Origin: Flavobacterium piscisymbiosum
GTDB lineage: Bacteria; Bacteroidota; Bacteroidia; Flavobacteriales; Flavobacteriaceae
Assembly (NCBI RefSeq): GCF_020905295.1
Contig: NZ_JAJJMM010000001.1
Location: forward strand, 744,001 to 808,000
Reading direction: 5' to 3'
DNA length: 64,000 nucleotides
The notes beneath the pieces are model-generated. The model searched no databases and had not been told where the DNA came from. It saw nothing but the letters and a program-made list of their open reading frames with translations. Made by a program: the position numbers and the translations under genes. Below, piece by piece: positions 16,814 to 24,952 of the stretch (the stretch's first letter is position 1; each line of letters starts with the position of its first letter).

Positions 16814-17746
16814 TTATATAGATCGCCTAAAATTATGACCTCGTTTAACTTGCTGTTCCTGGTTTAACAATTCGTTTAAATCTTTCTTTTGCTCATATAA
16901 AAAACTTTGGTCAATATATTTTATCGAATCACTCTGCACGGCTTCATTAGTACATTTTATCCCTCCTGTATCTCTGTCTAAATAGAGATCTACTCTCTCG
17001 TGTTTTTCCATTAATTGCATAGACTTCTTAAAAAAAGATAGAGAATTTAGTATCAGGAAATTTGTTTGTAGGTTAACCGATTTTTGATTCATCATTTTAT
17101 AAGAGAGATAATCAAAAAAGCCTTCAAAAACAACAACTGATTTTGCTTGGTTATTTATGAAAGTGATATCTTTTGGTGAGCTGCTACCTTTAAAGTTTTC
17201 ATTTCGGATTTCGTATCCTCCTGAGCTATTCTTGAAACCGATGGCGGTAAGCTTGCGATTATTTAAACAAAAATCAACCTCTTTACAATGTTGCCTTGCT
17301 ATCTCTTGTGAAATGCTTCGTTTGTCTAAATAAGCTATCAACAATTTATTTTCCAATGTGCGTACATCAACAATGACAATTTTATCAAGTGGGTTATCTT
17401 TCTTTTCATTTGCAATTCTTAGATTTGAAGACTGTCGCTTCTCATTCTTAAGTGATAAACTTATACCAGAGGAAATACTTTTGCCATTTAAAAGTTGTAA
17501 AAATTCCGAAACAGTGCATCTAAAATATTCAATCCCAAAATCAACTACATTCCCTCCTTTACCTGTTCCATGATCATACCATAAATTTAATTTTTGATTC
17601 ACTTTAAAAGAGGGTGTGTTTTCATTTCTAAGTGGTGATATATACCAATAATCCTTGTTTTTTATTTTTGATGGCTCATGCCCTAATGTTTCAAGATAAT
17701 TGACTAAATCAATTTGATTTGCCCCTTTACAATTGAACTTTTCCAT
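16814..17746 (-). CDS. Toprim-domain primase-like protein
   Basis: 310 residues. The N-terminus resembles the DnaG/CHC2 domain (SPLRNENTPSFKVN, DHGTGKGGNVVDFGIEYF) but lacks the zinc-binding Cys/His set, as in many mobile-element primases. The toprim part includes VVVFEGFFDYLSY (acidic Glu) and VDLYLDRDTGG (DxD-like). Likely role: priming during element replication or transfer. It lies between the candidate oriT and the iteron-like cluster, in line with the upstream helicase gene. Confidence 0.82.
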   Translation of the reverse strand: MEKFNCKGANQIDLVNYLETLGHEPSKIKNKDYWYISPLRNENTPSFKVNQKLNLWYDHGTGKGGNVVDFGIEYFRCTVSEFLQLLNGKSISSGISLSLKNEKRQSSNLRIANEKKDNPLDKIVIVDVRTLENKLLIAYLDKRSISQEIARQHCKEVDFCLNNRKLTAIGFKNSSGGYEIRNENFKGSSSPKDITFINNQAKSVVVFEGFFDYLSYKMMNQKSVNLQTNFLILNSLSFFKKSMQLMEKHERVDLYLDRDTGGIKCTNEAVQSDSIKYIDQSFLYEQKKDLNELLNQEQQVKRGHNFRRSI

Positions 17747-17842
17747 AATTGTTTTTTTTTAATAAATCTTCTATTTGATTTATTACAAGTCTGTTTTTGC
17801 TAATGAAAAAAAAGAATTATAATTTTTGCTTTTTTTGATGTT

Positions 17843-18039
17843 TTGATGCAGATACAACATAACCCACTGATTATATAAAGATTACACTGCATCAATAACT
17901 GCATCAATGCATCACTTTATTTTTGTCCTGAATCAGTTTTGCATCAAAAAACATTGTTTTTTAGTTTGATGCAAGGTTTGATGCAGATCGCTTTAGCTCA
18001 ATTACAAGACTTTATATTAATTTTGCATCAAAGCATCAA
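17843..18039. repeat. Iteron-like cluster of GCATCAA / TTGATGC
   Basis: Nine copies of a 7-mer within 197 bp: GCATCAA at 17889, 17901, 17941, 18025 and 18033; GCATCAC at 17909; TTGATGC (reverse) at 17843, 17966 and 17978; a degenerate TTGATGT also lies at 17834. The last two lie inside the 3' end of the helicase gene and encode its FDALMQ end. Clustered repeats between primase and helicase genes suggest a replication origin or a protein operator. Confidence 0.7.
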
Positions 18040-19258
18040 ATATTTTATAAAACAAATTTTTTTTAATGGTATAAAAACGTCCTCTTCGATCTACTTTTAC
18101 GTACTCACCATGCGACAATAATTCAATTCCACAATAAGACTTCGTATTATCTTCTGGAGTAAAACCCCATCGTTTGAGAATATTTCTTATTTCATTAGCA
18201 GAAATATTTATTCTGTTATTTTGCTTCCTCAGCAGAATGAAAATATCATTAGGAGCTAATTTCAACTCATCCTCTTGCATTTTCTCAAAACACTCATGTA
18301 TCAATTCAAGCACAAGTATTTCCTCTTTATTTCGATTTACAAGCTTTAATAAGGAAGCGGTCATAATCTGTTCGGGTTTAAACCACATTCTCGTTTTTTG
18401 CTCGGAAAAATAATTTCTTAATTGCAGGTACTTTAAGAAATACGGAATTTCTTTGTTCAGTTTTTTAAGAAAAAATACATCTTCTGTATTTATAGTACGA
18501 ATTTTACGAATCCAAAAACGGATTTCTTCTTCGTCTATTTGAATAAAATTATCTTCATTATTAGAACAGAGAATAAATTTTGCAAAGAATTCAATTTCTT
18601 GTCGATCCTTTCCTTTTGCTTCTACTTTATCTTTGTCAGTCGTAGAAAGGTATTTTAAACGTTCTGTAATTTCTTTTTTATCAAAAAAGACTTCATCAAT
18701 GGCCACAAGTAACATACTTGCCCAATCAGAATTAAACTGCGAGCCAAACGAATCGCCTTTTATATAGGTCATATTCATTCCGAAAATTGCTTTCAACCAC
18801 TTTATAAAAGAGCTTTTCCCTGTCGATCGCTCTTTGCTTACCAAACAAAGAATTGGCAATGTCTGCGTAGGTTTTTCATATAAAAGTTTTATGTAGTCTA
18901 AGCCTAACTCTCTTTGATCTCCAAAAATATGTTGAATAAATTGCAATGAATTCGGAATCAATTTTTCGAGTTCATGAATTGAAAAATCCTTATTGATTGG
19001 TTGACTCGGTAGTTCATGATAGGTATTGTAGAAATCATCTACAATTTGCTCATAACCAAAATGATTAGGAATACAGCAAAATCCATCTAACTTAAGAATG
19101 CTATTCAAAAATGATTTTCCGTGATCTGAAATGATTGTTTCACGATTCCACCGCACCATTACTTTTACTTTATCGCCAGAAATTAAAGGTTTATCTATAA
19201 TTTTGAAATAGGAAGTTCCTACTCTGATATAAGGAATATCTAAGTCCATAAGATTCAA
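18017..19258 (-). CDS. Primase-helicase family ATPase of the element
   Basis: 413 residues resembling the D5/VirE-type primase-helicases of Bacteroidota mobile elements. P-loop segment LVSKERSTGKSSFIKWL (Walker A without the first Gly), Walker B-like MLLVAIDEVFF, then FILCSNNEDNFIQIDEEEIRFWIRKI, typical of SF3-like helicases. The C-terminal ~90 residues look like a winged helix (FILLRKQNNRINISANEIRNILKRWGF). Likely unwinds DNA at the adjacent repeats for plasmid-like replication of the excised circle. Confidence 0.82.
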   Translation of the reverse strand: MNLMDLDIPYIRVGTSYFKIIDKPLISGDKVKVMVRWNRETIISDHGKSFLNSILKLDGFCCIPNHFGYEQIVDDFYNTYHELPSQPINKDFSIHELEKLIPNSLQFIQHIFGDQRELGLDYIKLLYEKPTQTLPILCLVSKERSTGKSSFIKWLKAIFGMNMTYIKGDSFGSQFNSDWASMLLVAIDEVFFDKKEITERLKYLSTTDKDKVEAKGKDRQEIEFFAKFILCSNNEDNFIQIDEEEIRFWIRKIRTINTEDVFFLKKLNKEIPYFLKYLQLRNYFSEQKTRMWFKPEQIMTASLLKLVNRNKEEILVLELIHECFEKMQEDELKLAPNDIFILLRKQNNRINISANEIRNILKRWGFTPEDNTKSYCGIELLSHGEYVKVDRRGRFYTIKKNLFYKIFDALMQN

Positions 19259-19341
19259 ATTATAATCCTTACAATCTTGTCATAAGAATTTGATTAAAAA
19301 TAAAGTTTTTTTATACGTTCATTTTGCAGAAATTGAACGAT

Positions 19342-19677
19342 TTATTTTTTCCACAAAGCAGCATTTATGTTCTCAAGATCTTCAGTAGTACTAATTATCT
19401 CTCCGTTTAAATAATCAAGAAGATCCGCTTTTCTAAAATAGATTTTCTTTTGACCTTTTTTCTTGGAATATCTAATCTTTCGTTGGTGGGTAAGCTGATA
19501 AATGTATTTAACTTCTATAGATAAAAACTCTGCAGCTTCTTCAGAAGAATAAACATCTTTACTATTTAAAGATAGCTTCATTAATGCCGTTTTAATAAAC
19601 GCATCTTGTTTCTTTGCTAGTTCCAGTACGATCAATTCCAATCGATCAATTTTGGAAGTAAAATTACTTGCATCCAT
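19342..19677 (-). CDS. Helix-turn-helix DNA-binding protein (excisionase-like)
   Basis: 111 residues from the chosen ATG at 19677 (MDASNFTSKIDRLE). A longer frame begins at 19746, but a TAAACTTG box (complement of 19702-19709) close to the TAnnTTTG consensus lies between the two starts and favours the shorter form. A coiled N-terminal helix precedes an MerR/excisionase-type HTH: VYSSEEAAEFLSIEVKYIYQLTHQRKIRYSKK, then IYFRKADLLDYLNG. Such proteins in mobile elements control excision or replication genes. First gene of the helicase-primase-mob leftward series. Confidence 0.82.
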   Translation of the reverse strand: MDASNFTSKIDRLELIVLELAKKQDAFIKTALMKLSLNSKDVYSSEEAAEFLSIEVKYIYQLTHQRKIRYSKKKGQKKIYFRKADLLDYLNGEIISTTEDLENINAALWKK

Positions 19678-19855
19678 GTTTCTAATTTTTAAATTATGAA
19701 ACAAGTTTACGGAGGTTTGGAAATGTAAAAAATCGTGTAAAAACAATTTACATATTTAAAATAAATTATAATAATAAATTCTCAAACAGAACAAATCATT
19801 TTAGCTTATTTTATCTTTAAAAAACATATTTGAGTAATTAAATTTTACATAGCGA

Positions 19856-20677
19856 TCAAAGCAATTTTTCAAATAATCGTGTAAAATCGTTAATGTGCAA
19901 AGTTTTATCTCCATCATTTATTGTAACATACTTATTCAAAAAATCAATAATTTTGGTGTTTGTTTTATCTTTACTCTGAGAATTCCAATTTTTTTGAATA
20001 TTGAAAAGTGATGTCAATATTTCAATTATGTTCTGTTTTGAATTTCTTTTATTATTTATTCTTATTGAAATTGATCCTTCTTTTATTTCCATTCCATTGC
20101 ATAACTTATAAAGATTTTCAATTGAAGAACTATCTTGAAAAACATTAATATATTTCTCTATTATTAGATCAAACTCTCTTTGATGAATCTGTTTAATAAT
20201 ATCTCCATAGGTTAGATTTACTGCGTCTTTAAAATTGACACCATTCTGATTTATTGATTCACTTATATTATTTTCTTCAAAAATCACTTCTCTTTGCTTA
20301 AATATTTCCTTTGGATTTTCAAACCAATCTCGTACTATTTTAAAAATACTCCTTGGAGTTTTTACCTCAAACATATAGAACAATACAAATTGAGTAAGAA
20401 CTAGTAAAAAGAGATTCAATATGATTTTGTAAGTATCTGAAATACTCAAAACTTCTTTTCCGAGAAAAGTTCCTATGAAAAATGATAAAAAACAAAGCAG
20501 CAATAAAATCAATAACCTGTTTTTATTTATTCCAGCATAATAATTAAATTTCTCTTCAAAATATAGATTTACGAATAAAGGTTTAACTATGAAAAACAAT
20601 CTAAAAAGAAGATATACAGGAACAATAATTTTGGCAAAAATTAGGATAAATGACAAGATGTAGGTATAAATGGTCAT
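19856..20677 (-). CDS. Unknown multi-pass membrane protein (right-end cargo)
   Basis: 273 residues. Three to four hydrophobic segments in the first 110 residues (residues 5-30, 52-72, 84-106), then a soluble C-terminal domain of about 160 residues rich in Asn/Ile/Lys with no recognised motif. It is the last gene before attR and is separated from the replication genes, a position often used for cargo such as defence or entry-exclusion genes. No function can be assigned from sequence. Confidence 0.65.
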   Translation of the reverse strand: MTIYTYILSFILIFAKIIVPVYLLFRLFFIVKPLFVNLYFEEKFNYYAGINKNRLLILLLLCFLSFFIGTFLGKEVLSISDTYKIILNLFLLVLTQFVLFYMFEVKTPRSIFKIVRDWFENPKEIFKQREVIFEENNISESINQNGVNFKDAVNLTYGDIIKQIHQREFDLIIEKYINVFQDSSSIENLYKLCNGMEIKEGSISIRINNKRNSKQNIIEILTSLFNIQKNWNSQSKDKTNTKIIDFLNKYVTINDGDKTLHINDFTRLFEKLL

Positions 20678-20735
20678 ATTACAATCAGTTAATTCCCATA
20701 AAAGTAAACAAAACTAATTGATTATAAAAAAACAT

Positions 20736-20758
20736 TTTTGCTCGTCAAATGTTCGTCA
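20736..20758. promoter_or_regulatory. Right integrase arm-site candidate (23-bp terminal repeat)
   Basis: Matches 22 of 23 bases of 7973-7995, again with two TCGTCA-containing units 11 bp apart, in the same orientation, 48 bp inside the attR core. Confidence 0.65.
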
Positions 20759-20770
20759 GAAAAAATAAAA

Positions 20771-20796
20771 AAGCCTTTACATTTCTGCAAAGGCTT
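20771..20796 (-). terminator. tRNA terminator carried by the element
   Basis: Hairpin AAGCCTTTACA / TGCAAAGGCTT with one G-U pair, differing by one base from the copy at 7777-7802. It now terminates the tRNA whose 3' part came from the element. Confidence 0.8.
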
Positions 20797-20806
20797 TATT
20801 TTATTA

Positions 20807-20852
20807 GTGGTCCCACCTGGGCTCGAACCAGGGACCACCTGATTATGAGTCA
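20807..20852. repeat. attR: 46-bp direct repeat within the intact tRNA
   Basis: Identical to attL 7817-7862. It covers the 3' part of the tRNA up to the anticodon stem, so the crossover lies in the anticodon-to-3' end region and the hybrid gene remains intact. Confidence 0.92.
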
Positions 20853-20881
20853 GGTGCTCTAACCAGCTGAGCTATAGGACC
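20808..20881 (-). tRNA. tRNA with CAU anticodon (Met elongator, or Ile2)
   Basis: 74 nt: acceptor GGTCCTA pairs with TGGGACC, D arm AGCTCAGCTGGTTAGAGC, anticodon stem CCTGA/TCAGG with loop CTCATAA (anticodon CAT), T arm with GGTTCGAGCC, discriminator A. CCA is not encoded. CAT is compatible with elongator Met or the lysidine-modified Ile tRNA, and sequence alone does not decide. It is the integration target of the element. Confidence 0.93.
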
Positions 20882-21026
20882 GGTTTGAGGATGCAATATT
20901 ACTACTATTTTTAATTCACTCCAAATATTTTGGGATATGATTTGTAATTAATTTTAAATAATTGCCAGTCTTTTTAAAACATAATTGATTTTCAATTGAT
21001 TATTTCAGATTCTTAAAAAATATTTT

Positions 21027-21431
21027 TCATCTAATTTCCTGACAAAGCTCGACTAAAACCCCATTTGTATTTTTTGGATGCAGAAAAACCACCAATTTAT
21101 TATCGGCTCCTTTCTTCGGCGCTTCATTTATCAATACAAAACCTTCGTTTTTTAAGCGCGCAATCTCAGCATGGATATCTTCGACATCAAAAGCGATGTG
21201 ATGAATACCCTCTTCTTTTTTTTCTAAAAACTTAGCAATCGGACTTTCTGGATTTGTCGCCATCAAAAGTTCAATTTTATTAGTTCCTGTTTTAAAAAAA
21301 GACGTCAAGACTCCTTCACTTTCGACTGCCTCTTCTTTATAAGACGGAACGCCTAATAATTTTTCGAACAAAATATTAGCATCCTCCATGTTTTTTACTG
21401 CGATTCCGATATGTTCAATCTTATTTACCAT
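21027..21431 (-). CDS. mce: Methylmalonyl-CoA epimerase
   Basis: 134 residues of the vicinal-oxygen-chelate (glyoxalase) fold with the IEHIGIAVKNMEDA start, GTNKIELL, EGIHHIAFDVEDI and VLVELCQ. The metal ligands His (IEHIGI), His (GIHHIAF) and Glu (VELCQ) are in place. It interconverts the epimers of methylmalonyl-CoA in propionate metabolism. It follows the 790-residue protein gene by 11 bp, a linkage whose meaning is unclear. Confidence 0.9.
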   Translation of the reverse strand: MVNKIEHIGIAVKNMEDANILFEKLLGVPSYKEEAVESEGVLTSFFKTGTNKIELLMATNPESPIAKFLEKKEEGIHHIAFDVEDIHAEIARLKNEGFVLINEAPKKGADNKLVVFLHPKNTNGVLVELCQEIR

Positions 21432-21442
21432 CTTAGATATAT

Positions 21443-23815
21443 TTACTGATTTACATAAGTATTAAAATAACCGCATTCTGCAATTACATCCTGATAATAT
21501 TTTGTGTCTGAATACTCTTTTTTCAAAGTTTTAAAACTACTCCAGGCTATAAAATTAATTTTATCATCATTTGCATCCCACCAGTTTTTCAGATCATTAT
21601 ACTTCTTATTATAATATTCGTTTCGTTCGCATTTTGCCAACATGTAGATACATTTTGCTTTTTGTTCTTTTGTTGTTGCAGCTTCAAATGCTTTTTGATA
21701 ATACATTTTAGGAACATCGCAATTGGTAATCATTTTTTTCATCGCATCTCTAAACGAATAAGGATTTGAACCATAACCTACAATACTGGTCTCATAAAAA
21801 GTTCTGCCGTTCCCAAAATGAGTGATATTATAGAATGCATTCCCCAACAATAAACTATTGGTGTAAACATCTTCTTTCTGAGCCAGTTTATCCTGCATTG
21901 ATTTTATAGTATTCAAAAATTCAAGCTGAGAATATTTCTTTTTTTGATAGGCTGCGTGCTCACAATCATGACAATCTTTAATATTTCCGTTAAACGGATT
22001 TCCTAAAAAAGTATAATGCTGAACTGAATCTGTTTGCTGAATAAATGCAATTGCTTCAGGAATTTTATTATTGAATGTCGCCTGAACGGCCTGAAAATTA
22101 TTAATATCTTTTAATTTCAGATAATAAATTCCAACTCCAATTTTCTCGATTTCGGTTTTATTTGGCTTAGCTAAAAATCCTTTCATATCTAACAAATTCT
22201 TCTCGTTATCATAAAAGGCATTTCCTCCGCCCCAATAGTATAAATTAGAATGAGAATCACCTCCAAATAATTCTACCATGACAGGATTTGCTTTTGCTCT
22301 GTATAATGTAGCCAAATAATTCTTGCTCCATTGCGCCGCATTTTGATAACGGAATTCCTGACCTTTATATGTTTTTGGAAGTTCCTGGTACAGCCAATTC
22401 AAATCGGCCAGGATTGTTTTTTCGTTTTTATCGGTGAGTTTATCTATTTTACTCATATTGTTTACAAAACGAAGTAATCGCAATTGGTAATTGGCCAATT
22501 CGGCTTTCGGCATTGTTTTTTCTGCTTTATTCAAATTGTTGTCTGCGGCAGCATAATCCCCTTTTAAAGTTTGCAGATATCCCAATGAAATATCCCATAA
22601 ATATGGTTTTTCAGTATTTCCGGCAGCGGCAATTTTAGACACTAAATCGAAAGCTTTTGCATTCATTTTAGCTTTATTTGCTTCTCTGTTTTCAGCAACT
22701 GTTTGTTTAACTGTGGGCGAATTATAATCATCTGCATTTGTTTTTACTTCAAATGAATTATTTATTGCTTGCTCCTGATTGTTCACCAATCTGGTTAGTA
22801 AAAAGTTCAAGTGTTCACTTTTAGGATCTAATTCATAAATTTTTCCGATAGCCTGGGTTTCATCTTTATAATATCCGTGAATGGCCCAAAGTGCTGCTTT
22901 TTCTTTATTACTTTTTGCCATTGCCAAAGACTTGTTCCAATCGGCATCATTTTGCGGACGAAAACTATAAGCAGTAACAATTCTCAACTCAGGGCATTTA
23001 TCAAATACCTGAGCATATAAATAATTTGAAGTTGAATATTTTTTCTGCTGATAATTTATTCCCGCCACATAAGACAGCGCACGGTAATACAAGGTGTTTT
23101 TAGCGACAGAAGCTTCGGTTTTATTAAAAAACTCGATTGCTTTTTTCTTATTGTTGCTATAAAAATAAGCTTTCATGGTAAGAAACCAATACCTGTTTTT
23201 TAAGAACGAATCTGAAGTCGTATTATAAACATTTTCTATGGACTGAATCATCTTCAGATCATCGAAAGTTTTTGCCACAACAGGATCGTAACTCCAATAA
23301 TCACTATTTATCGAAACGGTTTCTATCTTTTGTGCCAAATACAAAAACTCGACAAAACTCTTCACTTTTGCATCTTTTAAATCCATCTTTTTACCCCATT
23401 TTAATGAAGTTGGATTTTCTTTTTTATTTTTAAAGAAAACATGAAGTTGTGTAACATCCGTCTTGTTCTGAGCCGTTTTTTTCTCAGAAGAATATCTTGT
23501 CGTTTCTTCGCCAATTAAAAAATAATTTACGGTTGTAGTATCAACTTTTCCTTTTAAAAACGCACTCCAATCTGATTTTATATTTTCATTGAAACGCGAG
23601 TTATGCTCAGTATCAAAACCAATTCCGTAAAAAATAGCCCCTGATAAAAAAAGTGGCGAATATGATTTATCAGTAAATGTTTCAGGCGTAAAGTTTGAAT
23701 TATAACCAAAAAAATCCCAGTCATCACCGCCTCCACACGCATGAATTATTCCGTAAACAGAAAGTAAAACAGCACTAGAAATAAGAAATAACTTGCTTAA
23801 AAATATTCTTTTCAT
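21443..23815 (-). CDS. Large secreted protein of unknown function, repeat-rich
   Basis: 790 residues. Hydrophobic signal region (1-26) ends in IIHACGGGDDWDFFGYNSNF; Cys27 could be a lipid attachment site, although His at -2 is unusual. The body has many paired helices with TPR-like spacing (YYRALSYVAGINYQQKKYSTSNYLYAQVFDKCPE, YLQTLKGDYAAADNNLNKAEKTMPKAELANYQLRLL) and several Trp/Tyr-rich segments. Its start overlaps the end of the upstream lipoprotein gene by 41 bp, indicating coupling and likely partnership. No family recognised with confidence. Confidence 0.75.
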   Translation of the reverse strand: MKRIFLSKLFLISSAVLLSVYGIIHACGGGDDWDFFGYNSNFTPETFTDKSYSPLFLSGAIFYGIGFDTEHNSRFNENIKSDWSAFLKGKVDTTTVNYFLIGEETTRYSSEKKTAQNKTDVTQLHVFFKNKKENPTSLKWGKKMDLKDAKVKSFVEFLYLAQKIETVSINSDYWSYDPVVAKTFDDLKMIQSIENVYNTTSDSFLKNRYWFLTMKAYFYSNNKKKAIEFFNKTEASVAKNTLYYRALSYVAGINYQQKKYSTSNYLYAQVFDKCPELRIVTAYSFRPQNDADWNKSLAMAKSNKEKAALWAIHGYYKDETQAIGKIYELDPKSEHLNFLLTRLVNNQEQAINNSFEVKTNADDYNSPTVKQTVAENREANKAKMNAKAFDLVSKIAAAGNTEKPYLWDISLGYLQTLKGDYAAADNNLNKAEKTMPKAELANYQLRLLRFVNNMSKIDKLTDKNEKTILADLNWLYQELPKTYKGQEFRYQNAAQWSKNYLATLYRAKANPVMVELFGGDSHSNLYYWGGGNAFYDNEKNLLDMKGFLAKPNKTEIEKIGVGIYYLKLKDINNFQAVQATFNNKIPEAIAFIQQTDSVQHYTFLGNPFNGNIKDCHDCEHAAYQKKKYSQLEFLNTIKSMQDKLAQKEDVYTNSLLLGNAFYNITHFGNGRTFYETSIVGYGSNPYSFRDAMKKMITNCDVPKMYYQKAFEAATTKEQKAKCIYMLAKCERNEYYNKKYNDLKNWWDANDDKINFIAWSSFKTLKKEYSDTKYYQDVIAECGYFNTYVNQ

Positions 23816-24779
23816 AATTTTTAATATTGAATTCGTCTAAATCGTAAAATATAATTTCTCTTGGGCGCTGAACTACATTATCATCTAATTCTTCTGCCAT
23901 TTCTTTTAAATCTTCTGAAGAAATTGCCTCTATTTTAAGCAAATCATTTTCTTCATAAAAAATTCCGTTTTTATAATTTGATTTTTTTACTTTAAAAAAA
24001 AGAGCATCAACTTTCTCAAAATTAGCATCTTTTTTAAGTTCGTTTGCATTGATTTTAGAACGTAATCCGATCACTTTTTGATTCCTGATATGAACCGCCC
24101 ACGAATAAATTGGCAAAGCAAAATCAAGATGCAGCGGATATTTTTTTAAACTCTTCAAATATTTCCCGGCGATTTTTTTGCTATAAATAGAATTTTCAGC
24201 ATCTGGTGCAATTGTACCCATATTATAATACATCAAAACTCCGGAATCGACATTTGGAATTTTTGTCTTTTTAAAATATTTGACCTGATGCAAACGAATT
24301 GTTGCCGAAAGTTTTTTCTTCGAAAGTTTTTTAAATTGTTCTATAAATTTAAGATAATTGTCTTTACTTTTCAATGTCCAATCGCAATCGATTTGAATTT
24401 CCTGACAAGAAATTTTATTCTTAGCATTCATTTCTTCGACCAAGTGAACGGTCTTCTGAGCCAGATCATCAATATCAAGATTAGGTAATGACATGACTTT
24501 GTTTTGAATAAAAACTACCGGAACAACAGTAAAAGTATTGATGTTTTCCTGAAATCGGATTGGACTTATTGGGATTGGTTCTTTGGTTTCAGGATACAAA
24601 CCTATGTCGAAATAACGAATGTAAAGTTTACTAACCTCATTATCCCGCAGGACTTCCTTCTCAGTTTCGGATAATTTAAAAATGGTTTTCCAATAATAAA
24701 AAGCGACGACTGGCTTTTCATTTTTACCACAAGAAATCAGTAAAAGGAATACTAAACCAACGAAAAATCTTTTTGTCAA
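23775..24779 (-). CDS. Lipoprotein with TIM-barrel-like domain (DUF3142-like)
   Basis: 334 residues. Lipoprotein signal (FLLLISCG, Cys at 17). The body begins FYYWKTIFKLSETEKEVL...SKLYIRYFDIG and contains VVPVVFIQN, IQIDCDWTLKSKDNYLKFIEQFKKLSKKKLSATIRLHQ and VLMYYNMGT, with repeated strand ends in a barrel-like order. The IQIDCD...NY...L...LSATI pattern resembles DUF3142; this match is from memory. It could bind or hydrolyse a glycan, but I see no certain catalytic pair. Overlaps the next gene by 41 bp. Confidence 0.68.
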   Translation of the reverse strand: MTKRFFVGLVFLLLISCGKNEKPVVAFYYWKTIFKLSETEKEVLRDNEVSKLYIRYFDIGLYPETKEPIPISPIRFQENINTFTVVPVVFIQNKVMSLPNLDIDDLAQKTVHLVEEMNAKNKISCQEIQIDCDWTLKSKDNYLKFIEQFKKLSKKKLSATIRLHQVKYFKKTKIPNVDSGVLMYYNMGTIAPDAENSIYSKKIAGKYLKSLKKYPLHLDFALPIYSWAVHIRNQKVIGLRSKINANELKKDANFEKVDALFFKVKKSNYKNGIFYEENDLLKIEAISSEDLKEMAEELDDNVVQRPREIIFYDLDEFNIKNYEKNIFKQVISYF

Positions 24780-24952
24780 AACGGGGAAAAATTATATTTG
24801 AAATCAAAAGTAAGAAATTATATCGTGGCGGTAATTTCAAATTCAAAAAAAATTAGCCCGGTACGAAAGCTACAAATCCTAATAAATGGATAAAAAATTT
24901 CAATTAAAGCAAATATAATCGTTATTTTGTGCAATCAAATTCAGAAAACATT

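Larger units (their letters stand above)
7817..20852. mobile_element. Mobilizable integrative element in a tRNA gene (about 13.0 kb)
   Basis: The boundaries are the 46-bp direct repeats at 7817-7862 and 20807-20852. A tyrosine integrase is the first gene inside attL. The element encodes MobC-like and MOBP-type relaxase proteins with a candidate oriT, but no type IV secretion genes, so it would depend on a helper for transfer. It also has a toprim primase, a primase-helicase, an iteron-like cluster and an HTH protein. Cargo comprises two surface proteins, a small PID-CTERM protein, a response regulator and an unknown membrane protein. This is the gene set of Bacteroidota mobilizable elements of NBU type. 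The intact tRNA at the right end is rebuilt by element-derived sequence. Confidence 0.9.

Noticed and set aside
17939..18121. 60-codon plus-strand frame in the iteron cluster
   Set aside because: Made of the GCATCAA repeats and the antisense of the helicase gene.
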